Assembly (NCBI RefSeq): GCF_963667135.1
Contig: NZ_OY762974.1
Location: forward strand, 2,976,001 to 3,040,000
Source: an uncultured Macellibacteroides sp.
Lineage (GTDB): Bacteria; Bacteroidota; Bacteroidia; Bacteroidales; Tannerellaceae
Reading direction: 5' to 3'
Length of the DNA stretch: 64,000 bases
Shown here: positions 9,054 through 18,484 of the stretch, piece by piece
Numbering within the stretch: the first letter of the stretch is position 1
How the letters are laid out: every line of letters begins with the position of its first letter
Notes under the pieces: model-generated
Told to the model about the DNA's origin: nothing
Seen by the model: the letters and a program-made list of their open reading frames with translations, nothing else
Databases searched by the model: none
Translations under genes and position numbers: made by a program

Positions 9054-9953
9054 ATGAAGAATAATTTTCACATAATAACTGTTGATGAGCTATTTACTCC
9101 TGCTGATTCCTCGGGTGATATCAGAGGAGATATAAACTGTATTGAATTGGATTCACATGGAGTCTCTTCTCAATTCTCGTCGCCAATATTTCTGGACGCT
9201 TCAATTGCTATATTAGTTTTATCTGGAACTGCTGTGTTTCGTGTCAATTACAAGACACTGCCAATTAAAGCGAATACGATGATCTTACTCTCTGCTTCGC
9301 ACCTGTTTTACTTTAAGGAATGCAGCTTTGATTTCACCTGTTTATGTCAGTTTGTAAGCAAAAAGTTTATGGATGACATGGATTCGACGGATATGATTTA
9401 CCGAAGAATAAAATATGGGGTTAAAATGTATAATGAACCGGTGATGCAATTAAACAACGACAATACAGCTTTGTTGCTTGAAAGGCTTACAGCTGTTAAC
9501 AGGGCAATAGATAATACCGGGCATCTTTATTATAAAGAGATGATATTGAACACTCTTTTTGCCTTCTATCTGGATTTAAGCAATATTATTGACAGGCGCC
9601 CCGAATTTTATAATGAAGGCAATGTAACGCGTTACGAAAGTATAATCAAGTCATTTATCGAATTGCTGGTAACCAATTACAGAAAGGAACATAAAGTAGA
9701 TTTCTATGCCTCTCAACTCAATATATCGGCTCATTACCTTACATTTATAGTTAAACGCAGCACGGGACAAAGCGTTAGCGATTTTATTTTTGAAATGTTG
9801 TATAGTGAAGCCCGTACCCTACTGTCGCACTCCAAGTTATCTATACAAGAAATTACGACGATACTAAATTTCTCTGATCAATCATCCTTTGGTAAATTCT
9901 TTAAACGGAAAGCGGGCCTCTCGCCGGTAGATTACCGTAAAAATCAGACCTGA
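9054..9953 (+). CDS. AraC-family transcriptional regulator
   Basis: This 299-residue regulator has an N-terminal sensing part (about residues 1-190) with cupin-like strands (IAILVLSGTAVFRVNYKTLPIKANTMILL) and a C-terminal AraC double helix-turn-helix (about 195-297), including YASQLNISAHYLTFIVKRSTGQSVSDFI and IQEITTILNFSDQSSFGKFFKRKAGLSPVDYR. The last segment is the family signature. It is divergent from the TolC-HlyD-MFS operon and convergent with a second AraC gene only 5 bp away. By position it probably controls the adjacent MFS system; the inducer is unknown. Confidence 0.9.
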   Translation: MKNNFHIITVDELFTPADSSGDIRGDINCIELDSHGVSSQFSSPIFLDASIAILVLSGTAVFRVNYKTLPIKANTMILLSASHLFYFKECSFDFTCLCQFVSKKFMDDMDSTDMIYRRIKYGVKMYNEPVMQLNNDNTALLLERLTAVNRAIDNTGHLYYKEMILNTLFAFYLDLSNIIDRRPEFYNEGNVTRYESIIKSFIELLVTNYRKEHKVDFYASQLNISAHYLTFIVKRSTGQSVSDFIFEMLYSEARTLLSHSKLSIQEITTILNFSDQSSFGKFFKRKAGLSPVDYRKNQT

Positions 9954-9958
9954 TCCTT

Positions 9959-10831
9959 TTAATTCTTCCTGTACTCTTTGGGAGACACTCCAACATGCCT
10001 CTTAAAGTATTTGCCGAAAAATGACTGCGATGGGAAATTGAGTTCGTCGCTGATTTGCTGGATAGTCATGTTTGTTGATTTAAGAAGAGCTTTAGCGTCT
10101 AGCAATACATGGTTCTCAATCCAATTGTTTGCCGACTTACCGCTGTTTTCCTTGATTATTTTCGACAGATATTTAGGCGTTAGACATAGTTTATCGGCAT
10201 AAAAATCTAAGCTTCGCTGTTCCTTATAATGAACCTTTACCAGATTTATATATTTCTCTACAAGTACTTCATGCTTTGTTTTCTTTTCACTTTCCGCAGA
10301 TTTATGAAACAGGTAACTTAGCCCATAGAAAAATGCCAATGTAATATGCCGCACTATTTCCATCCGATGGGGGTTGTCTTTCATCCTCGCCACTCTTTGC
10401 ATGATTGTATAATAAAACTCCATGGACTCGAACTCTTTGCTGGTCAAAGAAATGGTTGGATTGTTCTGAACAGAAAGAAATAACGGGAAGGTTTCCTTTA
10501 CGTTGGTGAAGAGGTTGCTGGTAAACTGTTCCGTCATCAAAATAAAATGACCTGAAAAATCCTCGCTGATATTCTCATGCTGAAATATCTGTCCGGGAGT
10601 CAAAATAATCAGACTCGGTGATTGGGCTTTATATGGCTGCAGGTTGATGGATCCGCTCATCGATCCTTTTTTGCAAATTACGGCAACTACAACATCTAGT
10701 CTGAACGGATGATCGGATATAGATGAAATTACAGGCTTGTCAAATAATATCAGATCATCATCAATCGTATCTGCATCAGCCATATTTTCCAACTCTTTAC
10801 GCCAGTTGAAAGGAGATAAGATTCTTTTCAT
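9959..10831 (-). CDS. AraC-family transcriptional regulator
   Basis: This 290-residue regulator has a ligand-binding N-terminal half (SGSINLQPYKAQSPSLIILTPGQIF) and a C-terminal AraC DNA-binding domain (DFYADKLCLTPKYLSKIIKENSGKSANNWI, then IQQISDELNFPSQSFFGKYFKRHVGVSPKEYR). I use the ATG at 10831 rather than the in-frame codon 63 bases upstream because a TAnnTTTG box at 10850-10857 would fall inside the longer reading. It is divergent from the TolC-adaptor-RND operon that starts at 10976, so it is the likely regulator of that pump. It resembles the neighbouring AraC protein in layout, so an old duplication is possible. Confidence 0.88.
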   Translation of the reverse strand: MKRILSPFNWRKELENMADADTIDDDLILFDKPVISSISDHPFRLDVVVAVICKKGSMSGSINLQPYKAQSPSLIILTPGQIFQHENISEDFSGHFILMTEQFTSNLFTNVKETFPLFLSVQNNPTISLTSKEFESMEFYYTIMQRVARMKDNPHRMEIVRHITLAFFYGLSYLFHKSAESEKKTKHEVLVEKYINLVKVHYKEQRSLDFYADKLCLTPKYLSKIIKENSGKSANNWIENHVLLDAKALLKSTNMTIQQISDELNFPSQSFFGKYFKRHVGVSPKEYRKN

Positions 10832-10849
10832 TATTCTACTTATTTTCCA

Positions 10850-10857
10850 CAAATATA
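10850..10857 (-). promoter_or_regulatory. -7 promoter element for the second AraC gene
   Basis: On the minus strand TATATTTG matches TAnnTTTG and lies 18 bp before the ATG at 10831. Confidence 0.6.
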
Positions 10858-10944
10858 AAGTTATTGCTTGAATGGATAAAATAAATTCGACCAATAGTCC
10901 AATTGTAAAGCTTCATTGGCCTTTTGGAGGCTTTACATCCCTAG

Positions 10945-10952
10945 TACATTTG
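10945..10952 (+). promoter_or_regulatory. -7 promoter element for the RND efflux operon
   Basis: TACATTTG matches TAnnTTTG and lies 23 bp before the TolC start at 10976. The AraC promoter runs the other way about 90 bp off, so a single operator between them could control both. Confidence 0.6.
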
Positions 10953-10975
10953 CCACATCTTAAAACAGATAATTT

Positions 10976-12331
10976 ATGAAATCATTTTTATTATCCGCCT
11001 TATTTCTTTTGTTCTCAATTCCCATCTTATTTGCGCAAGATAATAAGGTGACCAGTTTATCTTTGCGTGAATGTGTGCAGGAGGCTGTCGACAAAAATAT
11101 CAAGTTGCGTACAGCCCGCATTAATCATGAAAAAGAAGGATGGAAAGTGAATGAGTCTCTTTCCGCTTTGCTTCCGAAGGTCAACATAAACGGAAGTTTA
11201 CAGGATAATCTAAAACTTTCTACCACTATCATTCCGGGCGAAATTTTCGGTAAGCCTGGTACAAATATGCCTGTGCAGATGGGTGCCAAATATAATGCGA
11301 ACGGCTCAATCGGCATTAACCAGGTGTTGTACAATCAAACTGCATTGACTGCCTTGCGGATTTCTAAGAAGTTGGAAGGACTGAACGCATTGAGTGTTGA
11401 AAAGGCAGGAGAAGAATTGGCAACAGAAGTTTCCAAACTTTATTTTTTGTTACTCACAACGGACAAACAAAAGTTGTTGATAGAAGAAAATATTGCCCGC
11501 ACCAAACGGATGAAGGATATCGTAAAGATGCTGGTGGATAATGGAATCAGCAAACAGGTAGATTACGACCGTATAAGTGTGAATCTGGAAAACCTATACA
11601 CTCAGCTAAGCAATACGGATGCCAGCAAGGAACAGCAGCTAAACCTGATGAAATACATGTTGGAGATACCGCTCCACGAAACCATTGTACTAACAGATAC
11701 AACCGAAATGCCTTTGTTGCGGCAAGGGTCCGAATTAATGTCTGATTTTTCGGATCACATTGATATTCGTATGCTTGAATCGCAAAAAGAAATCGACCGG
11801 TTGAATCAAAAAAAGGTTACTCACGGATATTTGCCTACCCTCTCTTTTACTGGTCAATATACGTATACGGGCTTAAGGCAACATTTTGGTAATTACTTTA
11901 ATGACAGTTCAGAAAACAATTGGTTTGCTTCTTCCTTCGTCGGCATAAGTTTGTCGATACCCCTTTTCGATGGAGGCGAAAAACGTTCAAAGTCGCGGCA
12001 GGCAAAGTTGGAGTATCAGAAAACAGTTATGACTCTTGATGATACCAAAGAGCATTTTAGTCTTAATTACCAAAACGAAATGAATAACTACCTTAACTAT
12101 AAAAGCAATGTGCAGCGTCAGAAACAAAATATAGCACTGGCAGAGAAAGTATATAAGGAAACAGCTTTGAAATATCGCGAAGGGTTGTCTACCATGAGTG
12201 ATTTGTTACAAGATGAAATGGGACTGAATGATGCGCAGGCAAGTTATTTAAGTGCGTTATATAACCTAAAAGAAGCAGAGTTGAATGTCATGTCGTTCAA
12301 TGGTGAAATCAGAAATTTAATAAACAATTAG
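10976..12331 (+). CDS. TolC-family outer membrane efflux protein
   Basis: This 451-residue channel has a signal peptide ending at FAQD (about residue 21) and two TolC repeats, starting SLRECVQEAVDKNIKLRTARINHEKEGW and, in the second, FSLNYQNEMNNYLNYKSNVQRQKQN. The segment GISLSIPLFDGGEKRSKSRQAKLEYQK is typical of RND-associated TolC proteins. It is the first of three plus-strand genes (channel, adaptor, RND pump) separated by 10-12 bp, so the system is encoded as one operon. Confidence 0.92.
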   Translation: MKSFLLSALFLLFSIPILFAQDNKVTSLSLRECVQEAVDKNIKLRTARINHEKEGWKVNESLSALLPKVNINGSLQDNLKLSTTIIPGEIFGKPGTNMPVQMGAKYNANGSIGINQVLYNQTALTALRISKKLEGLNALSVEKAGEELATEVSKLYFLLLTTDKQKLLIEENIARTKRMKDIVKMLVDNGISKQVDYDRISVNLENLYTQLSNTDASKEQQLNLMKYMLEIPLHETIVLTDTTEMPLLRQGSELMSDFSDHIDIRMLESQKEIDRLNQKKVTHGYLPTLSFTGQYTYTGLRQHFGNYFNDSSENNWFASSFVGISLSIPLFDGGEKRSKSRQAKLEYQKTVMTLDDTKEHFSLNYQNEMNNYLNYKSNVQRQKQNIALAEKVYKETALKYREGLSTMSDLLQDEMGLNDAQASYLSALYNLKEAELNVMSFNGEIRNLINN

Positions 12332-12343
12332 AATAAGGCTACA

Positions 12344-13402
12344 ATGAAAAAGAAAACAATAATTATTGGTACAGTTGTGTTTGTACTATTTGGTGTAATA
12401 GCCTGGACACTGGCAAACAATAAAAAGGAAATAGAGAGCCGGAAGGAGGTGAAAACAACCGACAACAGAATAGCGGTAACCGTTGAAACAGCTAAGGTAA
12501 GGGAAACAAGTAGTCAATTGAAATTAGTCGGACTGGCAGAACCTGATAAAGAAGTAATTGTGGCTTCCGAAAGTGCTGGCAAAATAGTTCAGATTAACTT
12601 CAAGTTGGGCGATTTTGTAGCCAAGGGAGCAGTTTTGGCCAAGGTGGACGACACATACAAACGTTTGGCATACGATAATGCTCAATTGAATTACAACAAG
12701 TATAAAGATGATTACCAACGCTACCAGGTTTTGTTAAAAGGGGAAGCTGTTTCTGAAAACCAGCTACGTGATATGAAAATAAGTTTTGAAAATGCAACCA
12801 TTCAATTGGAGAATGCCAAAAAACAATGGGATGATACTAAAATTGAAGCACCCTTTGGAGGTGTTATAACTTCAAAAAACACAGAACTTGGCGCCTATTT
12901 AAACGTAGGCTCATCCATCGCGGGAATGGCCGATATTGCCAGACTAAAGGTTTCGTTGGCAGTATCTGAATCTGATGTTTACCAACTTCGTAAAGGACAG
13001 GCTGTAAGTGTAAGCACCAATGTGTATCCAAACGCAGAATTTAAAGGGAACATTACGAGCATCAGTCCGCAAGGCAGCGATATGCATACGTATCCGGTGG
13101 AGATTCTTATTGCAAACAATAGTGATAATCCATTAAAGGCCGGTACGTATGTGAATGTGCATATAGATCTGGGCAAAACAAGAAAAGCTCTAATGATTCC
13201 GCGTAACGCAATTGTAAGCAGTGTAAAAGATCCTTCGGTTTACGTGGTAAAAGGTGAAACTGTTCAACTCGTAAAAATCAGCACTGGACGCGAATCAAAC
13301 TCTTACCTCGAAGTTACTTCCGGAATAAATGTTGGAGATCAGGTAGTAACCAACGGTCAGATCAATTTGGTAGATAGAGCCAAAATCTTCATCGTTAAAT
13401 AA
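12344..13402 (+). CDS. RND efflux periplasmic adaptor
   Basis: This 352-residue protein has an N-terminal membrane anchor (TIIIGTVVFVLFGVIAWTLA) with no lipobox cysteine, so it is anchored by a helix rather than a lipid. It shows the barrel-sandwich halves (AGKIVQINFKLGDFVAKG and IEAPFGGVITSKNTELGAYL), a short helical hairpin between them, a beta-barrel (SDVYQLRKGQAVSVSTNV) and a membrane-proximal domain. The helical hairpin is short, as in RND adaptors such as MexA, rather than long as in EmrA. It follows the TolC gene by 12 bp and precedes the RND gene by 10 bp. Confidence 0.92.
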   Translation: MKKKTIIIGTVVFVLFGVIAWTLANNKKEIESRKEVKTTDNRIAVTVETAKVRETSSQLKLVGLAEPDKEVIVASESAGKIVQINFKLGDFVAKGAVLAKVDDTYKRLAYDNAQLNYNKYKDDYQRYQVLLKGEAVSENQLRDMKISFENATIQLENAKKQWDDTKIEAPFGGVITSKNTELGAYLNVGSSIAGMADIARLKVSLAVSESDVYQLRKGQAVSVSTNVYPNAEFKGNITSISPQGSDMHTYPVEILIANNSDNPLKAGTYVNVHIDLGKTRKALMIPRNAIVSSVKDPSVYVVKGETVQLVKISTGRESNSYLEVTSGINVGDQVVTNGQINLVDRAKIFIVK

Positions 13403-13412
13403 CACACACATT

Positions 13413-16400
13413 ATGCCATCAATAGTTGAAACATCCATAAAGAAGCCATTACTGATTGTCGTTATCTTTACCATTTTGGTAATTGGCGGATTGGTCTCTT
13501 ACAATATGCTCAATCTGAACCTTCTACCTAAGTTTGAAGTGCCAATGATTACTGTACAAACAGTTTATCCCGGTGCGGGAGCTTCGGAAGTGGAAACCTC
13601 CGTGACCCGGAAAATAGAAGATGCACTTTCCTCGCTGGAGAACCTGAAAAATATCACATCTACCTCCCGCGAAGGGATATCTGTTGTTGCCATTGAGCTA
13701 AACGAAGGAGGTAATCCAAATCAAGGAGTGCAGGATATTCAGCGAAAAATCAACTCCATCAAATCCCAACTTCCGATAGAGATATTAGATCCTTCAATCG
13801 AAAAACTGGCTTTAGACGAAAAGCCTATCCTTAAAATGGCGGCATCGTCGTCGATGCCTGCTACCGGATTCTATAAATTGGTTGAAGACCGTATTCAATC
13901 CCGTCTGGCGAAACTACCTGGTGTTGGCGCGGTAAAGATGACCGGGGGAATCGAACGCGAAATCAGGGTGAATATAGATGCTCAGAAGCTTAAAGTCTAC
14001 CACTTGTCAATTTTGCAGGTGTTGCAAGCTATTCAAACGGCCAATCTTGAAGTCCCGGCAGGTAATGTGGAAAACACCGGAGCAGTTTATTCTGTCCGTT
14101 TAGCGGCCAAATATGCAGATCTTGACGAACTTCGTAATACGGTAGTCATAACAACGGCCGATGGTGGCGAGGTGAAAGTTACTGATGTAGCGGAAGTGGA
14201 AGATGGTATTTCCGAGCAGAAACTGATTAACCGAATAGATGGGAGTGATGCTATCGGTATTTCCATTCAGAAACAGGCTGATGCCAATGCGGTAGAGGTT
14301 GCCGACAAAGTTAAAATCGAGCTTGCGTCAATTGAAAAAGAATATGCGGACAATAACATGCATTTTGAAATTGCCACGGACGATTCCGTTTATACCAAAG
14401 CATCTGCCCATTCGGTGGTAATAGACCTTGTGTTGGCCATTATGATTGTAGCCTTCATCTGCTTTGTTTTTCTTCACGATTTACGGAGTGCGATCATTAT
14501 CATGGTTGCCATTCCCTTATCAATTATACCGGCCTTTATTGCCATGTATGCATTGGGGTATTCACTTAACATGATGTCTCTCATAGCCTTGTCGCTGGTC
14601 GTAGGTATATTGGTGGACGACTCTATCGTGGTGGTGGAGAATATGTTCCATCATCTCGAAATGGGTAAAACCAAATGGTGGGCTGCACTGGACGGGTGCA
14701 GGCAGATTATGTTTACCTGTATGGCTATTACCCTTGTTATTGTGGTGGTTTTTGTACCGTTGGCAATTGCGGGCGGAATGATAGGCAACATCTTGAAAGA
14801 ATTTTCTGTCCCTATTATTATTACCGTGCTTTGCAGTCTGGTTGTTTCTTTTACGGTAACGCCTCTGTTGATGTCACGCTATGGAAAACTTTCGGATAGT
14901 ACAAGTCCTACTTTATCCTCCCGTTTTTCGCATGCGGTGGAAAGTGTTTTTGAATCAATTAAAAATTGGTATTCCAGTGTGTTAGCCGTTGGATTACGTC
15001 ATAAAACGGTTGTGTTGATCGCTGCACTGATCTTGTTTATCGGGTCTTTCTCATTGATTTCAGGCGGATTTATCGGATTTGCCTTCATGCCCGAAACTGA
15101 TAAAGGAGAATTCCTGGTAACCCTGGATATGAACCCGCAAGTAACCGTATACCAGAATAACCAAATTTCGATGCAAGCCGAAAAGATAATCCGTAGTAAA
15201 CCAGAAGTAAAACGAGTGTATACGAATGTGGGATTGTCCAACACAAATAGTACAAAAAATAATGCAACTACCATTACGGTGCAAATGGTCGATAAGAAAG
15301 ATCGGAGTCTTAGTGTGGAAGACTGTGCCCGGCAGGTTAAAGCAGAGATTATGAGTGCTATCCCCGGCGTACGGGCACAAGCAACAGTGGCTTCCATAAG
15401 CGGTGAAAGTTCGGCCCCCATTCAATTTATTGTACAAGGTGCTGATATAGCACAAGTACAACAAACGGCTGCCATGATATTGGATGCTGTACGCCGAACC
15501 CCGGGAAGTGCAGATGCAGGTTATTCTATTGACGATCCGCGACAGGAGGTCCAGGTAAAACTAGACAGGGCTAAAATGGCAAAGCTGGGATTGTCTGTTT
15601 CTGATGTCGGTTCCAGTCTTCGCGTGGCGTTAACAGGCAACGACGATTCTAAATACCGTGAAGAAAATTTCGAGTATAACATTCGAATTGGTGTAGATAA
15701 TTTTGACCGCACACGTTCCGAAGATGTTGCCAAACTGACCTTTATAAACAAAAATGGAGAACTTATTGAGTTGAATCAATTTGCCGATATATTTTATGCT
15801 TTAGGTCCCTCTGCATTGGAACGTACAGACCGTATTTCATCCATCACTGTGAAATGTAACGTGGTTGGCAGACCAACAGGTACTGTGGGAACTGAAATTT
15901 CTACCGCCATTAAAGGAAAAATACCAGCTGGAATAACAATCAAAGAAGGGGGAATGATGGAGTTGCAGTCTTCGGCATTCAGCAGTCTGGCATTGGCATT
16001 TCTTGCCGCGATAGTGCTGATTTACCTTATTATGGTGGTGCTGTACGATTCGCTGCTTCATCCGGTGGTGGTGTTGTTTTCCATCCCATTGTCGCTTATC
16101 GGCGCATTTCTTGCCCTGGCATTAACAATGAACAATCTTACGATATTCAGTATTATCGGATTGATAGTACTGATAGGCCTTGTAGCTAAAAATGCTATTC
16201 TGCTTGTAGACTTTACCAATCACATGCGCCGCGACAAGAATATGGATACGTATAACGCGCTAATTGAAGCAGGCAGAGAGCGTTTACGACCTATACTGAT
16301 GACAACCTGTGCCATGATATTCGGAATGTTACCAATAGCATTAGCCTCCGGTAACGGCGCCGAATTAAAAAATGGTATGGCATGGGTAATTATCGGAGGA

Positions 16401-16547
16401 TTGACCAGCTCCATGATATTGACGTTAATTGTGGTGCCTGTAGTTTATCTGGTTTTTGAAAAGATGGCAGACCGGCTTCGTTCGGTTAATCGAAATAGAA
16501 TGAGAGCGAAAGTGAAAAACCGGCTTTTAAAACCAAGTGTAGTCTGA
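13413..16547 (+). CDS. RND multidrug efflux permease (HAE family)
   Basis: This 1044-residue proton-driven pump has the normal AcrB-type length: N-terminal membrane helix (LLIVVIFTILVIGGLVSYNML), a large periplasmic loop, a six-helix block at about 333-550, a second loop and a final six-helix block. The proton-relay region reads GILVDDSIVVVENMFHH with the paired aspartates at 402-403, as in drug/hydrophobe exporters rather than metal exporters, which carry DFGxxxDGA. It is the last gene of the TolC-adaptor-RND operon. A small secreted-protein gene lies 78 bp downstream and is split by a mobile element. Confidence 0.93.
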   Translation: MPSIVETSIKKPLLIVVIFTILVIGGLVSYNMLNLNLLPKFEVPMITVQTVYPGAGASEVETSVTRKIEDALSSLENLKNITSTSREGISVVAIELNEGGNPNQGVQDIQRKINSIKSQLPIEILDPSIEKLALDEKPILKMAASSSMPATGFYKLVEDRIQSRLAKLPGVGAVKMTGGIEREIRVNIDAQKLKVYHLSILQVLQAIQTANLEVPAGNVENTGAVYSVRLAAKYADLDELRNTVVITTADGGEVKVTDVAEVEDGISEQKLINRIDGSDAIGISIQKQADANAVEVADKVKIELASIEKEYADNNMHFEIATDDSVYTKASAHSVVIDLVLAIMIVAFICFVFLHDLRSAIIIMVAIPLSIIPAFIAMYALGYSLNMMSLIALSLVVGILVDDSIVVVENMFHHLEMGKTKWWAALDGCRQIMFTCMAITLVIVVVFVPLAIAGGMIGNILKEFSVPIIITVLCSLVVSFTVTPLLMSRYGKLSDSTSPTLSSRFSHAVESVFESIKNWYSSVLAVGLRHKTVVLIAALILFIGSFSLISGGFIGFAFMPETDKGEFLVTLDMNPQVTVYQNNQISMQAEKIIRSKPEVKRVYTNVGLSNTNSTKNNATTITVQMVDKKDRSLSVEDCARQVKAEIMSAIPGVRAQATVASISGESSAPIQFIVQGADIAQVQQTAAMILDAVRRTPGSADAGYSIDDPRQEVQVKLDRAKMAKLGLSVSDVGSSLRVALTGNDDSKYREENFEYNIRIGVDNFDRTRSEDVAKLTFINKNGELIELNQFADIFYALGPSALERTDRISSITVKCNVVGRPTGTVGTEISTAIKGKIPAGITIKEGGMMELQSSAFSSLALAFLAAIVLIYLIMVVLYDSLLHPVVVLFSIPLSLIGAFLALALTMNNLTIFSIIGLIVLIGLVAKNAILLVDFTNHMRRDKNMDTYNALIEAGRERLRPILMTTCAMIFGMLPIALASGNGAELKNGMAWVIIGGLTSSMILTLIVVPVVYLVFEKMADRLRSVNRNRMRAKVKNRLLKPSVV

Positions 16548-16625
16548 ATACCTGGACTTAATAAAGCAAGAAATATATTGGAGACTTTAAACATAGTATT
16601 AATTCGTAGTTAAAAACAGAGAAAA

Positions 16626-16964
16626 ATGAAAAAGCTAAGTATGTTATCAATCATGTTGTTCATGTTACTATCAGCGGTAACAATAAACGCCCAAGGCAAA
16701 TCGACTGATTTTTTTGTAGGTAAATGGGACGTGTTGGTTGAGGGAGCTCCTGGCGGTGATGCTAAATTGAGAATCAATCTTGAACGAAATGAGGGGAAAT
16801 TAACCGGAACGATTTCACGGGATGGAACAGAGTCTACCAAAATAACCAGTGTAGATGAAAAGGAAAATTACGTGACTGTTTATTATAACAGTGGTGGCTA
16901 CGATGTGTATTTTGATATGAGTAATATAGGCAAAAGCAAGCTAAAACAAAACGGTGCGAGTTGA
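16626..16964 (+). pseudogene. Small secreted protein, 5' fragment split by the integrated element
   Basis: The visible frame codes for 112 residues with a signal peptide (MKKLSMLSIMLFMLLSAVTINAQ) and a small beta-rich domain (FVGKWDVLVEGAPGGDAKLRINLERN is the start of it). Codons 1-98 are host sequence; the last residues, after FDM, come from the element. The missing C-terminus is found 22.3 kb away at 39218-39298. Joining at the shared ATGA gives a 123-residue protein that continues FDMKMTDDKGVEGSIMDMF in frame. It follows the RND gene by 78 bp. The family is one I recognise only as small exported proteins with a WxVxVxGxPxGD start; the function is unknown. Confidence 0.8.
16917..16940 (+). 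other. attL junction of the mobilizable element
   Basis: The shared ATGA at 16917-16920 is followed inside the element by GTAATATAGGCAAAAG. The motif GGCAA here mirrors TTGCC next to the ATGA at the right border, so a rejoined circle would carry TTGCC-14 bp-GGCAA around the crossover, the layout expected for core-type recombinase sites. Confidence 0.55.
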
Positions 16965-17038
16965 ACTTAATTGGTTTATAAATAAGTGATTTGCTCTTTT
17001 TACCAAAGCAAGGGAATGTGAAACATTGCAGTATTTCA

Positions 17039-17173
17039 GTTACCAAACCGTTAGCCGGACTGTTACCGAAAGCCCGACAGGTAACAAGGTGCGGGAAGAA
17101 GCAATCAGAACCGTTTCTTATGTAGTGATTCACACTATTTTGCATAACAAAGGACGCTTATACAACAGGTAAC
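17039..17173. repeat. Four GTTACC motifs between attL and the first integrase
   Basis: GTTACC occurs at 17039-17044 and 17062-17067 on the plus strand and as GGTAAC at 17080-17085 and 17168-17173. Two more copies lie near the right end at 38935-38940 and 39144-39149. A 6-mer is expected about once per 2 kb counting both strands, so four in 135 bp is a clear excess. Arm-type integrase sites or a repressor site are possible. Confidence 0.45.
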
Positions 17174-17200
17174 TTTGCCGTCAGAAAATTGACGGCAAAG
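17173..17200 (+). promoter_or_regulatory. Perfect 11-bp stem hairpin in the integrase leader
   Basis: CTTTGCCGTCA (17173-17183) pairs with TGACGGCAAAG (17190-17200) around a 6-nt loop, ending 19 bp before the integrase ATG. There is no U tract, so it could be an operator or a translation-control hairpin rather than a terminator. Confidence 0.45.
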
Positions 17201-17219
17201 CCCATAAAATATAAGTGTT

Positions 17220-18449
17220 ATGAAAGTAGAAAAATTCAAGGTGTTACTCTACCTTAAAAAGAGCGGTCTGGACAAGTCAGGTAAAGCCCCAATCATGGGA
17301 CGCATTACAGTAAACCATTCAATGGCACAGTTCAGCAGTAAACTATCCTGTACTGCTGAACTGTGGAATCCACGAGAAAGCCGACTGGATGGTAAAAGTC
17401 GCGAAGCGGTTGAGATCAATCAGAAAATTGAAGCATTGTTATTAGGAGTTCATTCAGCATTCGATAACCTTGAGGAACGCAAAAAGCCTTTTGATGCAGA
17501 ATCTGTAAAAAACACGTATCAGGGAAGCATAAACACGCAAATCACCCTGCTCACTCTTCTCAATCGACACATGGAAGGAATGAGAGCCTGTGTAGGAATA
17601 GATGTTGCTCCAACCACGTTAAACACTTACGTGTACACCCACCGTTCGCTCTGTAAATTCATCCAAAAGAAATTCAGAACAAAAGACATCGCTTTCGGAC
17701 AGCTGAACGAACAGTTCATTCGGGAGTATCAGGATTTTGCTTTGACAGAACAGGGATATGCGATGGATACCGTGCGTCATTATCTTGCCATCCTAAAGAA
17801 AATTTGTAAGATTGCGTTCAAAGAGGGGATTACCGAGCAGTTTCATTTTGCCCATTACAAGTTGCCCAAACAGCAAGAAACCACCCCCAAAGCATTAAGC
17901 CGGGAGAATTTCGAGAAAATACGTGATTTGGAAATTCCCGGGAATCGCTTCTCACACCTTTTTACCAGAGATTTATTCCTCTTTGCCTGCTATACCGGTA
18001 CAGCTTACGCAGATGTAGTCCGCATTACGGGTGAGAACCTGTTCAGGGATGAACAGGGCAGTCTGTGGCTCAAATACCGGAGAAAGAAAACGGACTATCA
18101 AGCCCGTGTCAAATTATTGCCTGAAGCCATCGCCCTGATCGAAAAATACAAAGACGAAAACAGGGATACCATCTTCCCTATGCAATCACAAGGTATGGTA
18201 AAAGCCAACATGAAAGGCTTACGAATTATGGCGGATATTAAAGAACCAATGACCTATCATTCAGGACGTCACAGCTTCGCAAGCCTTATTACCCTCGAAG
18301 AGGGTGTTCCCATAGAAACGATTAGCCGGATGCTCGGACATGGTAACATCAAGACTACCCAAATCTATGCACGGGCTACTCCGAAAAAACTTTTCGAGGA
18401 CATGGACAAGTTCATCGAAGCCACCAGCGACTTAAAATTAGTTCTTTAA
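17220..18449 (+). CDS. Tyrosine recombinase (integrase 1 of the element)
   Basis: This 409-residue recombinase has an N-terminal arm-binding part (about 1-100), a SAM-like core-binding domain (about 105-215) and a catalytic domain. Visible catalytic residues are His347 and Arg350 in YHSGRHSFASL and the nucleophile Tyr383 in TTQIYARAT. The usual first arginine is missing: the box reads CYTGTAYAD, with Ala at about residue 262. Loss or change at this position is known in Bacteroides recombinases such as IntDOT, so the protein may still be active. It is the first gene inside attL and is followed 35 bp later by a second recombinase. Confidence 0.93.
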   Translation: MKVEKFKVLLYLKKSGLDKSGKAPIMGRITVNHSMAQFSSKLSCTAELWNPRESRLDGKSREAVEINQKIEALLLGVHSAFDNLEERKKPFDAESVKNTYQGSINTQITLLTLLNRHMEGMRACVGIDVAPTTLNTYVYTHRSLCKFIQKKFRTKDIAFGQLNEQFIREYQDFALTEQGYAMDTVRHYLAILKKICKIAFKEGITEQFHFAHYKLPKQQETTPKALSRENFEKIRDLEIPGNRFSHLFTRDLFLFACYTGTAYADVVRITGENLFRDEQGSLWLKYRRKKTDYQARVKLLPEAIALIEKYKDENRDTIFPMQSQGMVKANMKGLRIMADIKEPMTYHSGRHSFASLITLEEGVPIETISRMLGHGNIKTTQIYARATPKKLFEDMDKFIEATSDLKLVL

Positions 18450-18484
18450 TCATTATTGCAAACTATTGTAAACAGAAAATCGCC

